64,000 nucleotides of DNA from Cellulomonas hominis (GCF_901521055.1 NZ_CABEGA010000029.1:124001-188000), one strand, 5' to 3'; shown: positions 17,266-26,847, counted from the stretch's first letter. Numbers and translations: made by a program. Notes: generated by a model from the letters alone, not told the origin.

Positions 17266-19551
17266 CTAACCCGCGACGGATCCCGCCGGCTCACCGGCAC
17301 CGCGGGCACCGCGCACCCCCTCGAGCGCGGCGATCGCCGCGGCCAGCGGCCCGTCCAGGCCGAGCTCGCGCCGGGTGGCGACAGCCACCTCGATGTCGGC
17401 GAGCGCCGCGTCGTCCTCCCCCAGCGCCGCGAGCGCCCGCCCGCGGGCCAGCCGCGCGGACGCGACGATCCGCGGCACCTCGAGCGGCGCGGCCAGCCGC
17501 AGGGCCTCGGACGCCACCGCCCGCGCCTCGGACCAGCGCCCCGCCTCGACCAGGGTCATCGCCAGGTGCACGTGCGCGTTGGCCTCGGTGTACGCGGCGA
17601 CCTGCGCCCGGGGGCGGGTGCGCGGGTCGGTGACCCGGGCGATCGTCGCGCGCGCCGTGGCGACCGCGTCGTCGTAGCGGCCCAGGCGGGACTGGGCCTT
17701 CGCCAGGGAGAGCATCGCCTGCGGGGCGCCCTCGCGGTCGTCGACCTCGACCATGCGCTCCACGGCCTCGCGGGCGTCCTGCTCGGCGGCGGCGAGGTCG
17801 CCGCCCTGGGAGGAGATCCACGACCGGTAGCTGAGCGCCCAGCCCTCCTGCGCGGTGTCCCCGCACCGCCGGGCGGCCGCGAGCGCCCGGTCCGCCGCCG
17901 CCCGCGCGCGGGGCAGGTCGCCCCGGCAGATCGACTGCGCCCACGCCCGGTAGCCCTCGTGCACCGCGATCAGCCGGTCGTCGCCCAGGGCCGTCGCGGC
18001 GTCGGCGGAGCGGTCGTAGATCTCGGCCCAGCGGTCCCACGTCGCCCAGAGGTCGGAGAACCAGTGCAGCGCGTCGGCGACCTCCATGACCCGGGCGTGC
18101 TCGCCCGCGTCCGACGCCCGCCGCAGCGCCGCGAGCCAGCTCACCGACTCCCCCCGCAGCCACGTCTGCGCCGCCGCCTGGTCCCGGACGTCGACGTCCC
18201 CGGGTCCGGTCCCGCCGTCGTCGGGGTCGTCCGCGTGCTCCGGCTCGAACCGGCGGCCGGCGCGCACCGTCGTCGTCAGGAGCCAGTCGTCCGCGGCGGC
18301 CCGCACCGCGGCGTGGGTGGCGGCGTCCTCCTGGTGGTCGAGCTCCGAGCGCGCGTACAGGCGCAGCAGGTCGTGCAGCTGGTACCGGTCCCCCGGCAGG
18401 TGCTGGACGAGGCTGAGGTCGACGAGCTCGTCCAGCAGGTCCTCGGTGCGCCAGACCGTCTCCCCCACCAGCGCGGCGGCCAGCCCGGCTCCCGCCGAGG
18501 GCGCGTCGACCAGGGCCAGGCGCCGGAACAGCCGTTGCGCACCGGGGCCGAGCTGCTCGTAGGACGACGTGAACGCGGCCCGGACCCGCAGGTCACCGGC
18601 GGCCAGCGAGTCCAGGCGCCGCTCGTCCACCGACATGCGCCGCACGAGGCCACCGATGGACCAGCCCTCCCGCGCGGCGAGCCGGTTCCCGGCGATCCGC
18701 AGGGCCAGCGGCACGTCGTCGCACAGCGTCGCGAGCCGGGCGAGGTCCGCGGGGCTGCCCCGCCCCGGCAGGATCGCGTCCAGCAGCGCGACCGAGTCCG
18801 CGGGCGCGAGCCGGTCCAGCGTGGTGCGGTGCACACCGTCCAGCCCGGCGAGCACCCGCCGGCTCGTGACCAGGACGGCCGCGGGGCCCTCCGCGGGCAC
18901 GAGCGGCCGGACCTGGTCCTCCGACGCGGCGTTGTCGAGCACCAGCAGCACGGGCCGGCCGACGAGGAGCGCGCGGACGTGCTCCACCGCCGCGACCGGG
19001 TCGGGCGGCACGGTCCCGGGGGCGAGCGCCTCGGCGACCCGGCGGACCGCCGCGTCCGGTGCGACCGGCTCCCGGTCGACGCCCCGCAGGTCCAGGAACA
19101 GCTGCTCGGCGAACGGCCCGCGCAGGTCGCGCGCCACCTGGGCGGCGAGCGTGGTCTTGCCGAACCCCGGCGGCCCGGTCAGGACGGCGACCGGTGCGGC
19201 CTCACCCACGCGCGCCCGGGACAGGACGCCGGACAGCGCGGCGCGCTCCGCCTCCCGGCCCGTGAAGTCCGGCACGCGCCGGGGCAGCGGCAGGGCGTGC
19301 GGGGCGGTGGTCCCCGGCCGGCGGCGGCCGTCGCGCGCGAGGCGCAGGATCGCCGCCCGGTCCTCGGGCCCCAGCCGCAGCGCGTCCGCCAGTGCCTCGA
19401 CGGTCCGGTGCTGCGGGCCCCGGCTGACGCCGCGCTCGATGTCACCGATACCCCGGTCGCTGACGCCCGAGGCCGCGGCCAGCTCCTCGATCGTCAGGTC
19501 CGCGTCGGTGCGGTGCCCCCGCAGCACCTCGCCCAGCGCCTGCTCGCCCAC
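17266..19551 (-). CDS. HTH / NB-ARC / TPR signalling regulator
   Basis: This 761-residue protein carries an XRE-type helix-turn-helix (about 10-60: LTIEELAAASGVSDRGIGDIERG). An AfsR-like STAND ATPase follows, with Walker A GPPGFGKT at 126-133 and Walker B PVLLVLDNAAS, and then a long TPR-like helical C-terminus (about 450-750). Such proteins are ATP-dependent regulatory switches in actinobacteria. The GTG start at 19551 places the HTH at the N-terminus. It is divergent from an alpha/beta hydrolase gene and directly upstream of the Gfo/Idh/MocA gene. The inducer and targets are unknown. Confidence 0.85.
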   Translation of the reverse strand: MGEQALGEVLRGHRTDADLTIEELAAASGVSDRGIGDIERGVSRGPQHRTVEALADALRLGPEDRAAILRLARDGRRRPGTTAPHALPLPRRVPDFTGREAERAALSGVLSRARVGEAAPVAVLTGPPGFGKTTLAAQVARDLRGPFAEQLFLDLRGVDREPVAPDAAVRRVAEALAPGTVPPDPVAAVEHVRALLVGRPVLLVLDNAASEDQVRPLVPAEGPAAVLVTSRRVLAGLDGVHRTTLDRLAPADSVALLDAILPGRGSPADLARLATLCDDVPLALRIAGNRLAAREGWSIGGLVRRMSVDERRLDSLAAGDLRVRAAFTSSYEQLGPGAQRLFRRLALVDAPSAGAGLAAALVGETVWRTEDLLDELVDLSLVQHLPGDRYQLHDLLRLYARSELDHQEDAATHAAVRAAADDWLLTTTVRAGRRFEPEHADDPDDGGTGPGDVDVRDQAAAQTWLRGESVSWLAALRRASDAGEHARVMEVADALHWFSDLWATWDRWAEIYDRSADAATALGDDRLIAVHEGYRAWAQSICRGDLPRARAAADRALAAARRCGDTAQEGWALSYRSWISSQGGDLAAAEQDAREAVERMVEVDDREGAPQAMLSLAKAQSRLGRYDDAVATARATIARVTDPRTRPRAQVAAYTEANAHVHLAMTLVEAGRWSEARAVASEALRLAAPLEVPRIVASARLARGRALAALGEDDAALADIEVAVATRRELGLDGPLAAAIAALEGVRGARGAGEPAGSVAG

Positions 19552-19712
19552 GTGTCCCGCCCTCGCTCGCGGCAGCCCGCGCGCCGCGAGTTCTGCCGGT
19601 CTTCTTCCTGGTGACCACGCCACGCCGCGCGGTCCAATCGTCACCGGGGACGGACGTCCCGGGCAAGCGTCCCGGGGCCGGTCGGTCCGGACCCCGACCC
19701 GAAGGAGGACCC

Positions 19713-20534
19713 ATGCCCTACATCACCACGCCCGACGGCGCCGAGATCTTCTACCAGGACTACGGCCAGGGCCGTCCCGTCGTGCTCAGCCACGGCTGGC
19801 CGCTGAGCTCCGAGGGCTGGGCGTACGAGCTCAAGGTCCTCGCCGACAACGGCTACCGCGCCATCGCGCACGACCGCCGCGGCCACGGCCGCTCGTCCCG
19901 CACCAACGGCGGGAACGACATGGACACCTACGCCCGCGACCTCGCGGCGCTGGTCGAGCAGCTCGACCTCACGGACCTCACGGTCGTCGGGCACTCCACC
20001 GGTGGCGGCGAGGTCGTCCGCTACGCCGCGCAGCACGGCAAGGGCCGCGTGTCGAAGGTCGTCACCGCCGGCGCCGTCCCGCCGATCATGGTGAAGTCCG
20101 AGTCGAACCCCGAGGGCACGCCCATCGAGGTGTTCGACGGCATCCGCGAGGGCGTCCTGAAGGACCGCTCGCAGTTCTACCAGGACCTCTCGGAGAGCTT
20201 CTACGGCGCGAACCGCGAGGGCTCCACGATCAGCCAGGGCCTGCGGGACGACTTCTGGCGGATGGGCATGCAGGCCGAGCTCCAGGCCGCCTACGACTGC
20301 GTCAAGCAGTTCTCCGAGACGGACTTCACCGAGGACCTCAAGGCGCTCGACGTGCCGATCCTCATCGCGCACGGCGACGACGACCAGATCGTCCCGATCG
20401 CCGCGGCGGCCGAGAAGACGATCGACCTGGTCAAGCTCGGCACCCTGAAGGTCTACCCGGGCGCCCCGCACGGCATCTCCGGCGCCTACCAGGAGGCCCT
20501 CATCAAGGACATCCTGGCGTTCATCGCCGACTGA
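19713..20534 (+). CDS. Alpha/beta hydrolase, non-heme chloroperoxidase-like
   Basis: This 273-residue protein matches the cofactor-free haloperoxidase/esterase branch. An oxyanion-hole segment SHGWPLSSEGW precedes the nucleophile elbow GHSTGG with Ser95. The acid lies in AHGDDDQIVP and the catalytic histidine in GAPHGI. A strong AAGGAGGA lies 8 bases before the ATG at 19713. There is no signal peptide, so the enzyme is cytoplasmic. The natural substrate is unknown, and in-vivo halogenation is unlikely for this class. It is divergent from the NB-ARC regulator. Confidence 0.85.
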   Translation: MPYITTPDGAEIFYQDYGQGRPVVLSHGWPLSSEGWAYELKVLADNGYRAIAHDRRGHGRSSRTNGGNDMDTYARDLAALVEQLDLTDLTVVGHSTGGGEVVRYAAQHGKGRVSKVVTAGAVPPIMVKSESNPEGTPIEVFDGIREGVLKDRSQFYQDLSESFYGANREGSTISQGLRDDFWRMGMQAELQAAYDCVKQFSETDFTEDLKALDVPILIAHGDDDQIVPIAAAAEKTIDLVKLGTLKVYPGAPHGISGAYQEALIKDILAFIAD

Positions 20535-20565
20535 CTCGCACCCCCGGCCCGCACCCCCGGCCCGC

Positions 20566-20631
20566 GAGGTCGTCACTCCCGGCCGAGGTCGCCACTCCTG
20601 CGTGACGACCTCGTGCCGGAGTGACGACCTC
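20566..20631. terminator. Nested inverted-repeat terminator region
   Basis: GAGGTCGTCACTCC at 20566-20579 pairs perfectly with its complement at 20618-20631. Inside, a second GAGGTCGCCACTCC at 20585-20598 can pair with GTGACGACCTC from 20602. Four related 11-14-bp units in alternating orientation lie within 66 bp after the hydrolase stop, consistent with a termination or mRNA-stabilising structure. Confidence 0.6.
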
Positions 20632-20666
20632 GGTGTCCCGGACCCCGCGCGTCGTACCGTGACGGC

Positions 20667-21515
20667 ATGGCACCCGCTGACTCCCGCCGCTTCTCGCAGG
20701 TCGACGTGTTCACCGCCGAGCCCTACCTCGGCAACCCGGTGGCCGTGGTGCACGACGCCGACGGGCTCAGCGACGAGGCGATGGCAGCATTCGCGCGCTG
20801 GACGAACCTGTCGGAGACGACGTTCCTGCTGCGGCCCACCGACCCGGCGGCCGACTACCGGCTGCGGATCTTCACGCCCGGCGGGGAGCTGCCGTTCGCC
20901 GGGCACCCGACGCTCGGGTCCTGCCACGCCTGGCTGGCGGCGGGCGGCCGGCCCGCGGGCGCGACCGATGTCGTCCAGGAGTGCGGCGTCGGCCTGGTGA
21001 CGCTGCGGCAGGGCGCGCACGGCCTGCGGTTCGCCGCCCCGCCCCCGAGCACCGACGCCCCGATCGCCGAGGACCTGCTCCGGGGCTTCGTCGCCGCGCT
21101 CGGCATCCCGCCGGAGAGCGTGGTCGACCACCGGTTCCTCGACAACGGCCCCCGCTGGAACGTCCTGCTGCTCGACTCCGCGGAGCGCGTCCTGACGCTG
21201 ACGCCCGACTTCACCCGCCTGGACGCCGAGCACCTGGGCGTCGTCGGCCCGTACCCGGACGGCGGGCCCGCCGCGTTCGAGCTGCGCGGGTTCGCGCCCG
21301 GCATCGGCGTGCCCGAGGACCCGGTCACGGGGAGCCTCAACGCCGTCGTCGGCCAGTGGCTCACCTCGACCGGCCGCGCACCGGCGGAGTACCTCGCGTC
21401 GCAGGGCACCGTCCTGGGCCGCCGCGGCCGGATCCACGTGGAGCGCGACGCCGACGGCACCGTGTGGGTGGGCGGCGCGACCGTCACCTGCATCGAGGGC
21501 ACGGTCCGGGTCTGA
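20667..21515 (+). CDS. PhzF-family isomerase
   Basis: This 282-residue protein shows the PhzF/DapF-like fold markers: FSQVDVFTAEPYLGNPVAVV at the N-terminus, the catalytic glutamate region NLSETTFLLRP, PGGELPFAGHPTLG, and PEDPVTGSLN near the C-terminus. Characterised members isomerise a phenazine precursor, but most, including those outside phenazine clusters like this one, have unknown substrates. No phenazine genes are nearby. The gene is monocistronic after a terminator and convergent with the mannan operon. Confidence 0.85.
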   Translation: MAPADSRRFSQVDVFTAEPYLGNPVAVVHDADGLSDEAMAAFARWTNLSETTFLLRPTDPAADYRLRIFTPGGELPFAGHPTLGSCHAWLAAGGRPAGATDVVQECGVGLVTLRQGAHGLRFAAPPPSTDAPIAEDLLRGFVAALGIPPESVVDHRFLDNGPRWNVLLLDSAERVLTLTPDFTRLDAEHLGVVGPYPDGGPAAFELRGFAPGIGVPEDPVTGSLNAVVGQWLTSTGRAPAEYLASQGTVLGRRGRIHVERDADGTVWVGGATVTCIEGTVRV

Positions 21516-21552
21516 CGGCCCGGGCCCGGTCCGACGCGCGCAGGGCCGCGCC

Positions 21553-22509
21553 TCAGGCGGTCATCGCCCGGTACGCCGCGTCGACCACCTCCGCCCCCGG
21601 CTTCCCGTAGACGCAGTACGCCCCGTCGACGGCCGCGGCACCGCGGTCCGGCAGCCGCGCCGGCCAGTCCCACAGGAAGAACCCCGCCACCCACGGCCGT
21701 GAGGAGCAGGCGCGGAACATCTGCGCCAGGTAGGACGCCTGCTCCTCCCCCGAGGGTCCGCCCGGGTGCGTCCAGTCGTTCGGCCGGGCGGCGGCGCCCT
21801 CCCGAGCGGGGCAGCCGGCCTCCAGGAACACGAACGGCTTGCGCTCCCGCGCCACGACGCGCTCGATCCGGTCGAGGTTCTGGTCCCAGGTGCCGGCCGG
21901 GTAGTAGCCGGACGCACCGATGACGTCCACGGCGTCCCACCAGGTCAGCCGGTCCTCCTGGTACTTGTCGCAGTTGTAGGTGACCAGGCCGGGGTAGACC
22001 GCGCGGACCTGCCGGACGAGCTCGCGCCACTCAGCCTCGTGCGCGTCGGCCCGGACCATCTCGCAGCCCACGCAGAACATCTCGGCGCCCTCCTCGGTGG
22101 CGATGCGCGCGTGGTGCACCACGTAGGCGGTGTAGGACGCGAACCACTCGCCCCACGTCGGCTCGCCGGGGACGTCGGCGTCGAAGAAACCGATGTGCGC
22201 GCGCCACGTCCCGTCCGCGCAGTCGACGACCGGCTTCAGGCAGACGCGCCATCCCCGGTCGTGCGCGTCCCGGACGGCGCGCCGGATCTCGTCGTCCGTG
22301 ACCACCCTGCCGTCGTCCACCGGGACCTGCGTGGACTGCGCGGTGGCCTGCTGGACCGCGTACGCCAGCGCGACCCACCGCACCCCGCTCAGTCCGGCCA
22401 GCTCGTCCGCCGACCGCGCGGCCTCCGCGCCCATCCACGTGCCGCGGACGCCCGTCCACCCCCACGTCATGCCGGTGACCGGCGCGCCCTCGATCGCCGG
22501 GGTGCTCAC
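21553..22509 (-). CDS. GH113-type glycosidase (predicted 1,4-beta-mannan active)
   Basis: This 318-residue enzyme lacks a signal peptide. It resembles glycoside hydrolase family 113: GMTWGWTGVRGTW at the N-terminus, GFFDADVPGEPTWGEWFASY, FCVGCEMVRAD holding a candidate catalytic glutamate, DVIGASGYYP, and FLEAGCP as the candidate nucleophile strand. GH113 contains beta-mannanases, and the adjacent beta-mannosidase supports action on imported manno-oligosaccharides. The GTG at 22509 overlaps the stop of the beta-mannosidase gene (GTGA). It is the last gene of the operon. Confidence 0.75.
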   Translation of the reverse strand: MSTPAIEGAPVTGMTWGWTGVRGTWMGAEAARSADELAGLSGVRWVALAYAVQQATAQSTQVPVDDGRVVTDDEIRRAVRDAHDRGWRVCLKPVVDCADGTWRAHIGFFDADVPGEPTWGEWFASYTAYVVHHARIATEEGAEMFCVGCEMVRADAHEAEWRELVRQVRAVYPGLVTYNCDKYQEDRLTWWDAVDVIGASGYYPAGTWDQNLDRIERVVARERKPFVFLEAGCPAREGAAARPNDWTHPGGPSGEEQASYLAQMFRACSSRPWVAGFFLWDWPARLPDRGAAAVDGAYCVYGKPGAEVVDAAYRAMTA

Positions 22510-24977
22510 CGGCGCGACCCCCCGACGAGCTGGTTGGTGTGCCGCAGGACGCGCGGGTCCGCGAGCGCCGCGACATCGAGCCCCGGCCCCGCCGTGACGT
22601 CGAACGTCACGCTCTCCCCGGGCAGGAGCGTCACCAGCATGTCGTCTACCACCGCGTCGGGGTCCACCCGGTCGACCAGCAGCGCGAGGTCCTGCACGAG
22701 CACGTCCGTGGTCACGCGGACCCGCGCCCCGGAGGGTGTGGCGACGGCCTCGACCCGCAGGTCCGGCTGCTGCAGGGCGCTGTCGCGGGGCTCGGCGTAG
22801 AACCACGTCGCGCGCTCCCCGTCCACCGTCGCGACCAGCACCTCCGCGGCCCGGTCGCCCGGCGTGGCCGGCCCCGCGGGCACCGGCACCGTGACCGCCG
22901 ACCGCGCCGCGACCTCGACGGCGACCTTGATCCCGTCGAGCTCGACGCCGTCGAACCGGTGCCGGCGCACCACCAGGTCGGCGTGCCACGGCTCCGGCGC
23001 GTCGTTGACCACGACCACCGCGAGCGTGCGCGCGCCGTCGACGTCCCGGGGCTGGATCGTCACGAGCCGGTCCGCGTAGGCGTGCCGCAGCGCGTACAGG
23101 AGCGGCTTCGCGCGGCCGTCGCCGTCGATCGCGGACCACGACGTCACCGGCCAGCAGTCGTTCAGCTGCCACACCACGGAGCCGGAGCACACCGGGGACC
23201 ACGACCGCAGGTGCTCGACCGCGAGCCGGACGGCCGCCGCCTGGTTGAGCGACATCGCCCAGTGCCAGTCGGCCATGTCGTCGGGCAGCGGCAGGTGCCG
23301 CACGAGCCCGTCGGTCAGCTTGTCGTTGCCCTGCATCGCCTTCTGGTGCACGAGCATCCCGGGGGACTCCGGGGTCAGCGGGTCGTCACTCACCGCCCGC
23401 GTGAGGGTCGACCAGGCGGGCGGGCCCTGCCAGCCGTACTCCGCGAGGAACCGCGGCACCACGTCCCGGTAGTGCGGGTAGTCCTGGCGGTTCCACAGGT
23501 CCCAGGAGTGCATCGAGCCGTGCGCCGGGTCGTTCGGGGCTGTGTCGAGGCTGCCCGACCACGGGCTCGACGGCGTGTACGGACGGTCCGGGTCGAGCTC
23601 GGCGAGCAGCGCGGGCAGCAGCCCTGTGTAGTAGCCGAGGCCCCAGGTGCGCCCGTCGAGCCGCGGCTCCCACCCCCACTCCTGGAAGCCCCAGATGTTC
23701 TCGTTGCTGCCGTTCCACAGCACCAGGGAGGCGTGGTGCGCGAGGCGGGCCACGTTGTCCCGCACCTCGGCCTCGACCTCCCCGCGCAGCGGCTCCTCCT
23801 CCGCGTACGCCGCGCACGCGAACAGGAAGTCCTGCCAGGTCAGCACGCCGCGCTCGTCGCACAGGTCGTAGAAGTCGTCGGCCTCGTAGATCCCGCCGCC
23901 CCACACGCGCAGCAGGTTGACGTGCGCGCGCTCGGCCTGAGCGATGCGGGCGGCGTACCGCTCGCGCGTCACCCGGTGCGGGAACGCGTCGTCGGGGATC
24001 CAGTTGGCCCCGCGCACCCAGACCGGCACGTCGTTGACCACGAACGTGAACGACGTCCCGTGGTCGTCGGGCAGCAGGTCCAGGCGCACCGTGCGGAAGC
24101 CGACCCGCCGCCGCCGGGTCTCCAGGACGGTGCCGGCCCCCGCGAGCTCGACGTCCACGTCGTACAGCGGCTGGGCGCCGTGGCCGCGGGGCCACCACCG
24201 CTCGACGGCGGGCAGGTCGACGTCGACGGTCACCGCGTCACGCGTGACGGGCACGGTGGCCGCCCGCCCGCCGGCCCGCACGGTCAGCGTGAGCGCCTCC
24301 GAGCCGTCCCGCTCCAGCCGCGACCGGACCCGCACGCGGCCGTCCTCGCCGTCCACGGTGGCCTCGACCCGCACGTCCGCGAGGCGGGCGGTGGACCAGG
24401 ACTCGAGCCGCACGGGCCGCCAGATGCCCGAGGTCGCCGTGTCCGGTCCCCAGTCCCAGCCGAAGCTGCACGCCATCTTCCGGATCGCGTTGAACGGGTG
24501 CCGGTTCACCTGCGGCCGGTACCCGAGGGCGAGGCTCTGCGCGTCGGCGTACCGCACGGGCGACGCGAACCGGACGACCAGCTCGTTGTCCCCCGGCACG
24601 AGCAGCTGCGCGACCGCGTACCGGTACGTCCGGTGCATGTTCGCGCTCCGGCCGACCTCCGTGCCGTTCACCAGCACGGTGGCGACCGTGTCGAGCCCGT
24701 CGAAGACCAGGTCGTGGTGCGTGTGGCCGTCGGGCTGCCAGGCGAACCGCGTGCGGTACTCCCAGTCGCACCGGCCGATCCAGCCGAGGACCGCCTCGTT
24801 GTCGTCCAGGTACGGGTCGTCGATCAGGCCGGCGGCCATCAGGTCGGTGTGCACGCTGCCCGGCACGGTGGCGGGGACCTCGTCGAGCCGCAGGCCCCGC
24901 GGGACCGGGCCCGCGGCCGCCCGCACGGTCCAGCCGTCGTGCAGGTCTCGGGTGGCGCTCGGCCGGGGGTCGCTCAC
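22506..24977 (-). CDS. Beta-mannosidase, GH2
   Basis: This 823-residue enzyme has the GH2 domain order: an N-terminal jelly-roll (CDWEYRTRF, FDGLDTVATVLVNG), Ig-like domain, TIM barrel with acid/base segment WNGSNENIWGF and nucleophile segment FLAEYGWQ, and C-terminal beta domains. HPFNAIRKMACSFGWDWGP is characteristic of beta-mannosidases rather than beta-galactosidases. It should release mannose from the non-reducing end of manno-oligosaccharides in the cytoplasm, since no signal peptide is present. GTGA overlaps occur at both ends, so it is tightly coupled to the permease and GH113 genes. Confidence 0.9.
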   Translation of the reverse strand: MSDPRPSATRDLHDGWTVRAAAGPVPRGLRLDEVPATVPGSVHTDLMAAGLIDDPYLDDNEAVLGWIGRCDWEYRTRFAWQPDGHTHHDLVFDGLDTVATVLVNGTEVGRSANMHRTYRYAVAQLLVPGDNELVVRFASPVRYADAQSLALGYRPQVNRHPFNAIRKMACSFGWDWGPDTATSGIWRPVRLESWSTARLADVRVEATVDGEDGRVRVRSRLERDGSEALTLTVRAGGRAATVPVTRDAVTVDVDLPAVERWWPRGHGAQPLYDVDVELAGAGTVLETRRRRVGFRTVRLDLLPDDHGTSFTFVVNDVPVWVRGANWIPDDAFPHRVTRERYAARIAQAERAHVNLLRVWGGGIYEADDFYDLCDERGVLTWQDFLFACAAYAEEEPLRGEVEAEVRDNVARLAHHASLVLWNGSNENIWGFQEWGWEPRLDGRTWGLGYYTGLLPALLAELDPDRPYTPSSPWSGSLDTAPNDPAHGSMHSWDLWNRQDYPHYRDVVPRFLAEYGWQGPPAWSTLTRAVSDDPLTPESPGMLVHQKAMQGNDKLTDGLVRHLPLPDDMADWHWAMSLNQAAAVRLAVEHLRSWSPVCSGSVVWQLNDCWPVTSWSAIDGDGRAKPLLYALRHAYADRLVTIQPRDVDGARTLAVVVVNDAPEPWHADLVVRRHRFDGVELDGIKVAVEVAARSAVTVPVPAGPATPGDRAAEVLVATVDGERATWFYAEPRDSALQQPDLRVEAVATPSGARVRVTTDVLVQDLALLVDRVDPDAVVDDMLVTLLPGESVTFDVTAGPGLDVAALADPRVLRHTNQLVGGSRR

Positions 24978-25828
24978 TTCGTCGCTCCTGAGGTCAGTCC
25001 GTTGTAGATGTGCCGCTGCAGCAGGAGGAACGCGACCACCGTCGGCACGATCACCAGGATGGTCCCGGCCGCGATGACTTCCCACTGGGAGCCGAAGGGC
25101 CCCTTGAACCGGAACAGGGACGTCGAGATGACGCCGAGGTCCCGCGAGGGCATGTAGAGGAAGGGGATGTAGAACTCGTTGTAGACCGCGATGCCCTTGA
25201 TGATCACGACGGTGGCGACCGCCGGCCGCAGCAGCGGGAAGATGATCCGGGCGTAGATGGTCAGCCGGTTGGCGCCGTCGAGCATCGCGGCCTCGTCCAG
25301 CGAGCGCGGGATCGAGCGCATGAACTGCAGGAAGATGTAGATCGCGATGATGTCCGTGCCCATGAACAGCACGACCGCCGCCCACCGGGTGTTGAACAGG
25401 CCCAGCCCCGTGACGATCTGGAACGTCGCGACCTGCGTGGTCACCGCCGGGACGAGCGTCGCCAGCAGGAACAGCCCCATGACCAGCCGGCGGCCGCGGA
25501 ACTCGAACCGGTCGACCGCGTAGGCCGTCATCGTGCCGATGAGGATGGTCCCCACCAGCGCGATCACGAGGATGACCGTCGTGTTCACGAATCCCTGCAG
25601 CATGTGCCCGCGCGTGAACGCGGTGACGAAGTTGTCGAGGTTGACCCAGCTCGCGGGCGGGTCCAGCGGGCTGGTTGTCGCGTACTCCTCGCGGGTCTTG
25701 AACGCCGCCATGAAGACCGTCGCGAGCGGGATCAGCGCGACCGCGCACGCCACGAGCAGCGAGGCGTACTTCAGCACGGTGCCGACGGGCCCGAGCAGCG
25801 GGGCCAGCCGGCCGCGGACGGCGCTCAC
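24974..25828 (-). CDS. Carbohydrate ABC transporter permease (MalG type)
   Basis: This 284-residue permease has about six helices. The EAA loop reads DEAAMLDGANRLTIYARIIFPLL, and the C-terminus ends in the usual short tail (RHIYNGLTSGATK). It is the second membrane subunit of the predicted manno-oligosaccharide importer. The GTG at 25828 overlaps the stop of the first permease by GTGA. No sugar ATPase gene is in the operon, as is usual for actinobacterial importers that share an MsiK-like ATPase encoded elsewhere. Confidence 0.9.
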   Translation of the reverse strand: MSAVRGRLAPLLGPVGTVLKYASLLVACAVALIPLATVFMAAFKTREEYATTSPLDPPASWVNLDNFVTAFTRGHMLQGFVNTTVILVIALVGTILIGTMTAYAVDRFEFRGRRLVMGLFLLATLVPAVTTQVATFQIVTGLGLFNTRWAAVVLFMGTDIIAIYIFLQFMRSIPRSLDEAAMLDGANRLTIYARIIFPLLRPAVATVVIIKGIAVYNEFYIPFLYMPSRDLGVISTSLFRFKGPFGSQWEVIAAGTILVIVPTVVAFLLLQRHIYNGLTSGATK

Positions 25829-26763
25829 GCCAGGTCCCCCTGCTCGTCGGGGAGCAGCCGGCGCTGCACCCACGTGATCACGAGCACCAGGACCAGCAGC
25901 ACGACCGCCATCGCCGACGCCAGCCCCACCTTGGAGAACGTGAAGGCCGTGGTGACGGTCTGGATCACGAACGTCTCGGACCCGTTCGCGCCGCCGGTCA
26001 TGATGAACGGGATCTCGAACACCGACAGGGCGCCGGACACCGCCAGCACCAGCGACAGGCCCACGATCTGCCGGATGCCGGGGAAGATGATGAACCGGAA
26101 CTTCTGCCAGGACGTCGCACCGTCCAGGTCCGCCGCCTCGTACAGCTCCGCGGGGATCGCCTGGATCGCGCCGAGGAACAGCACGAAGTTCAGGCCCATG
26201 TACCGCCACACCGACGTGCCGGCCAGTGACACGTTCACCAGCGAGGGGTCGCCGAGCCACTGCGGCGGGTCGGCCACCCCGACCAGGGCGAGCAGCGCGT
26301 CGAGCGTCCCGCCGGGCCGGAAGAAGAACAGGAACACCAGCCCGATCGCGACGCCGTTGAGCAGGTACGGGAAGAACAGGACGCCCTTGAACACATTCCG
26401 CAGGCGGGTGCGGAAGCTGAGGACCGTCGCGAAGTACAGGGCGAGCGCCAGCTGCAGGAGCGCGCCGCCGAGGTAGTAGAGGCTGACCAGTAACACCCGG
26501 AACATCTCCGGCCGGGTGAAGATCTGCACGTAGTTGTCCAGCCCCACCGGCTCCTTCACCGGGTCGATCCCGTCCCACGACGTGACGCTGTACCAGACCA
26601 TGTTCGCCACGGGGACGTAGGTGAACAGGATCAGCAGGCCCAGCGGCACGACCAGGAAGAGCCACGGGGTGATCCGCCACCCGTGGCGGGAGGTCCCGTG
26701 CGTCGCAGCACGGGGCGCAGGGGGCACCGACGCGGGTGCGCGGGTTCCGTTCATGACGGCCAT
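25825..26763 (-). CDS. Carbohydrate ABC transporter permease (MalF type)
   Basis: This protein of about 312 residues begins with a cytoplasmic tail and the helix WLFLVVPLGLLILFTYVPVA, followed by five more helices and the EAA loop (AELYEAADLDGATSWQKFRFI). It pairs with the following MalG-type permease. The ATG at 26763 follows a GGAGAG; an ATG at 26754 is possible. It is separated from the binding-protein gene by a strong hairpin, which should lower its expression relative to the receptor. Confidence 0.9.
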   Translation of the reverse strand: MAVMNGTRAPASVPPAPRAATHGTSRHGWRITPWLFLVVPLGLLILFTYVPVANMVWYSVTSWDGIDPVKEPVGLDNYVQIFTRPEMFRVLLVSLYYLGGALLQLALALYFATVLSFRTRLRNVFKGVLFFPYLLNGVAIGLVFLFFFRPGGTLDALLALVGVADPPQWLGDPSLVNVSLAGTSVWRYMGLNFVLFLGAIQAIPAELYEAADLDGATSWQKFRFIIFPGIRQIVGLSLVLAVSGALSVFEIPFIMTGGANGSETFVIQTVTTAFTFSKVGLASAMAVVLLVLVLVITWVQRRLLPDEQGDLA

Positions 26764-26788
26764 GAGGTGCTCATCTCTCCGAGTGCTC

Positions 26789-26835
26789 CGCACGCCGGTC
26801 CCGGCCGGGGCGTGCCGGTGCGGGACCGGCGTGCG
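26789..26835. terminator. Intra-operon hairpin after the mannan binding-protein gene
   Basis: Perfect 15-bp arms (CGCACGCCGGTCCCG and its complement) enclose a 17-base loop in the 84-bp gap between the binding protein and first permease. A stem this strong inside an operon suggests partial termination or protection of the upstream message, giving more binding protein than permease. Confidence 0.65.
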
Positions 26836-26847
26836 ACGCGTGTGCTC

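Noticed and set aside
20667-21515. Phenazine biosynthesis cluster
   Set aside because: A PhzF-family protein alone is not evidence for phenazines; none of the other phz genes is present.
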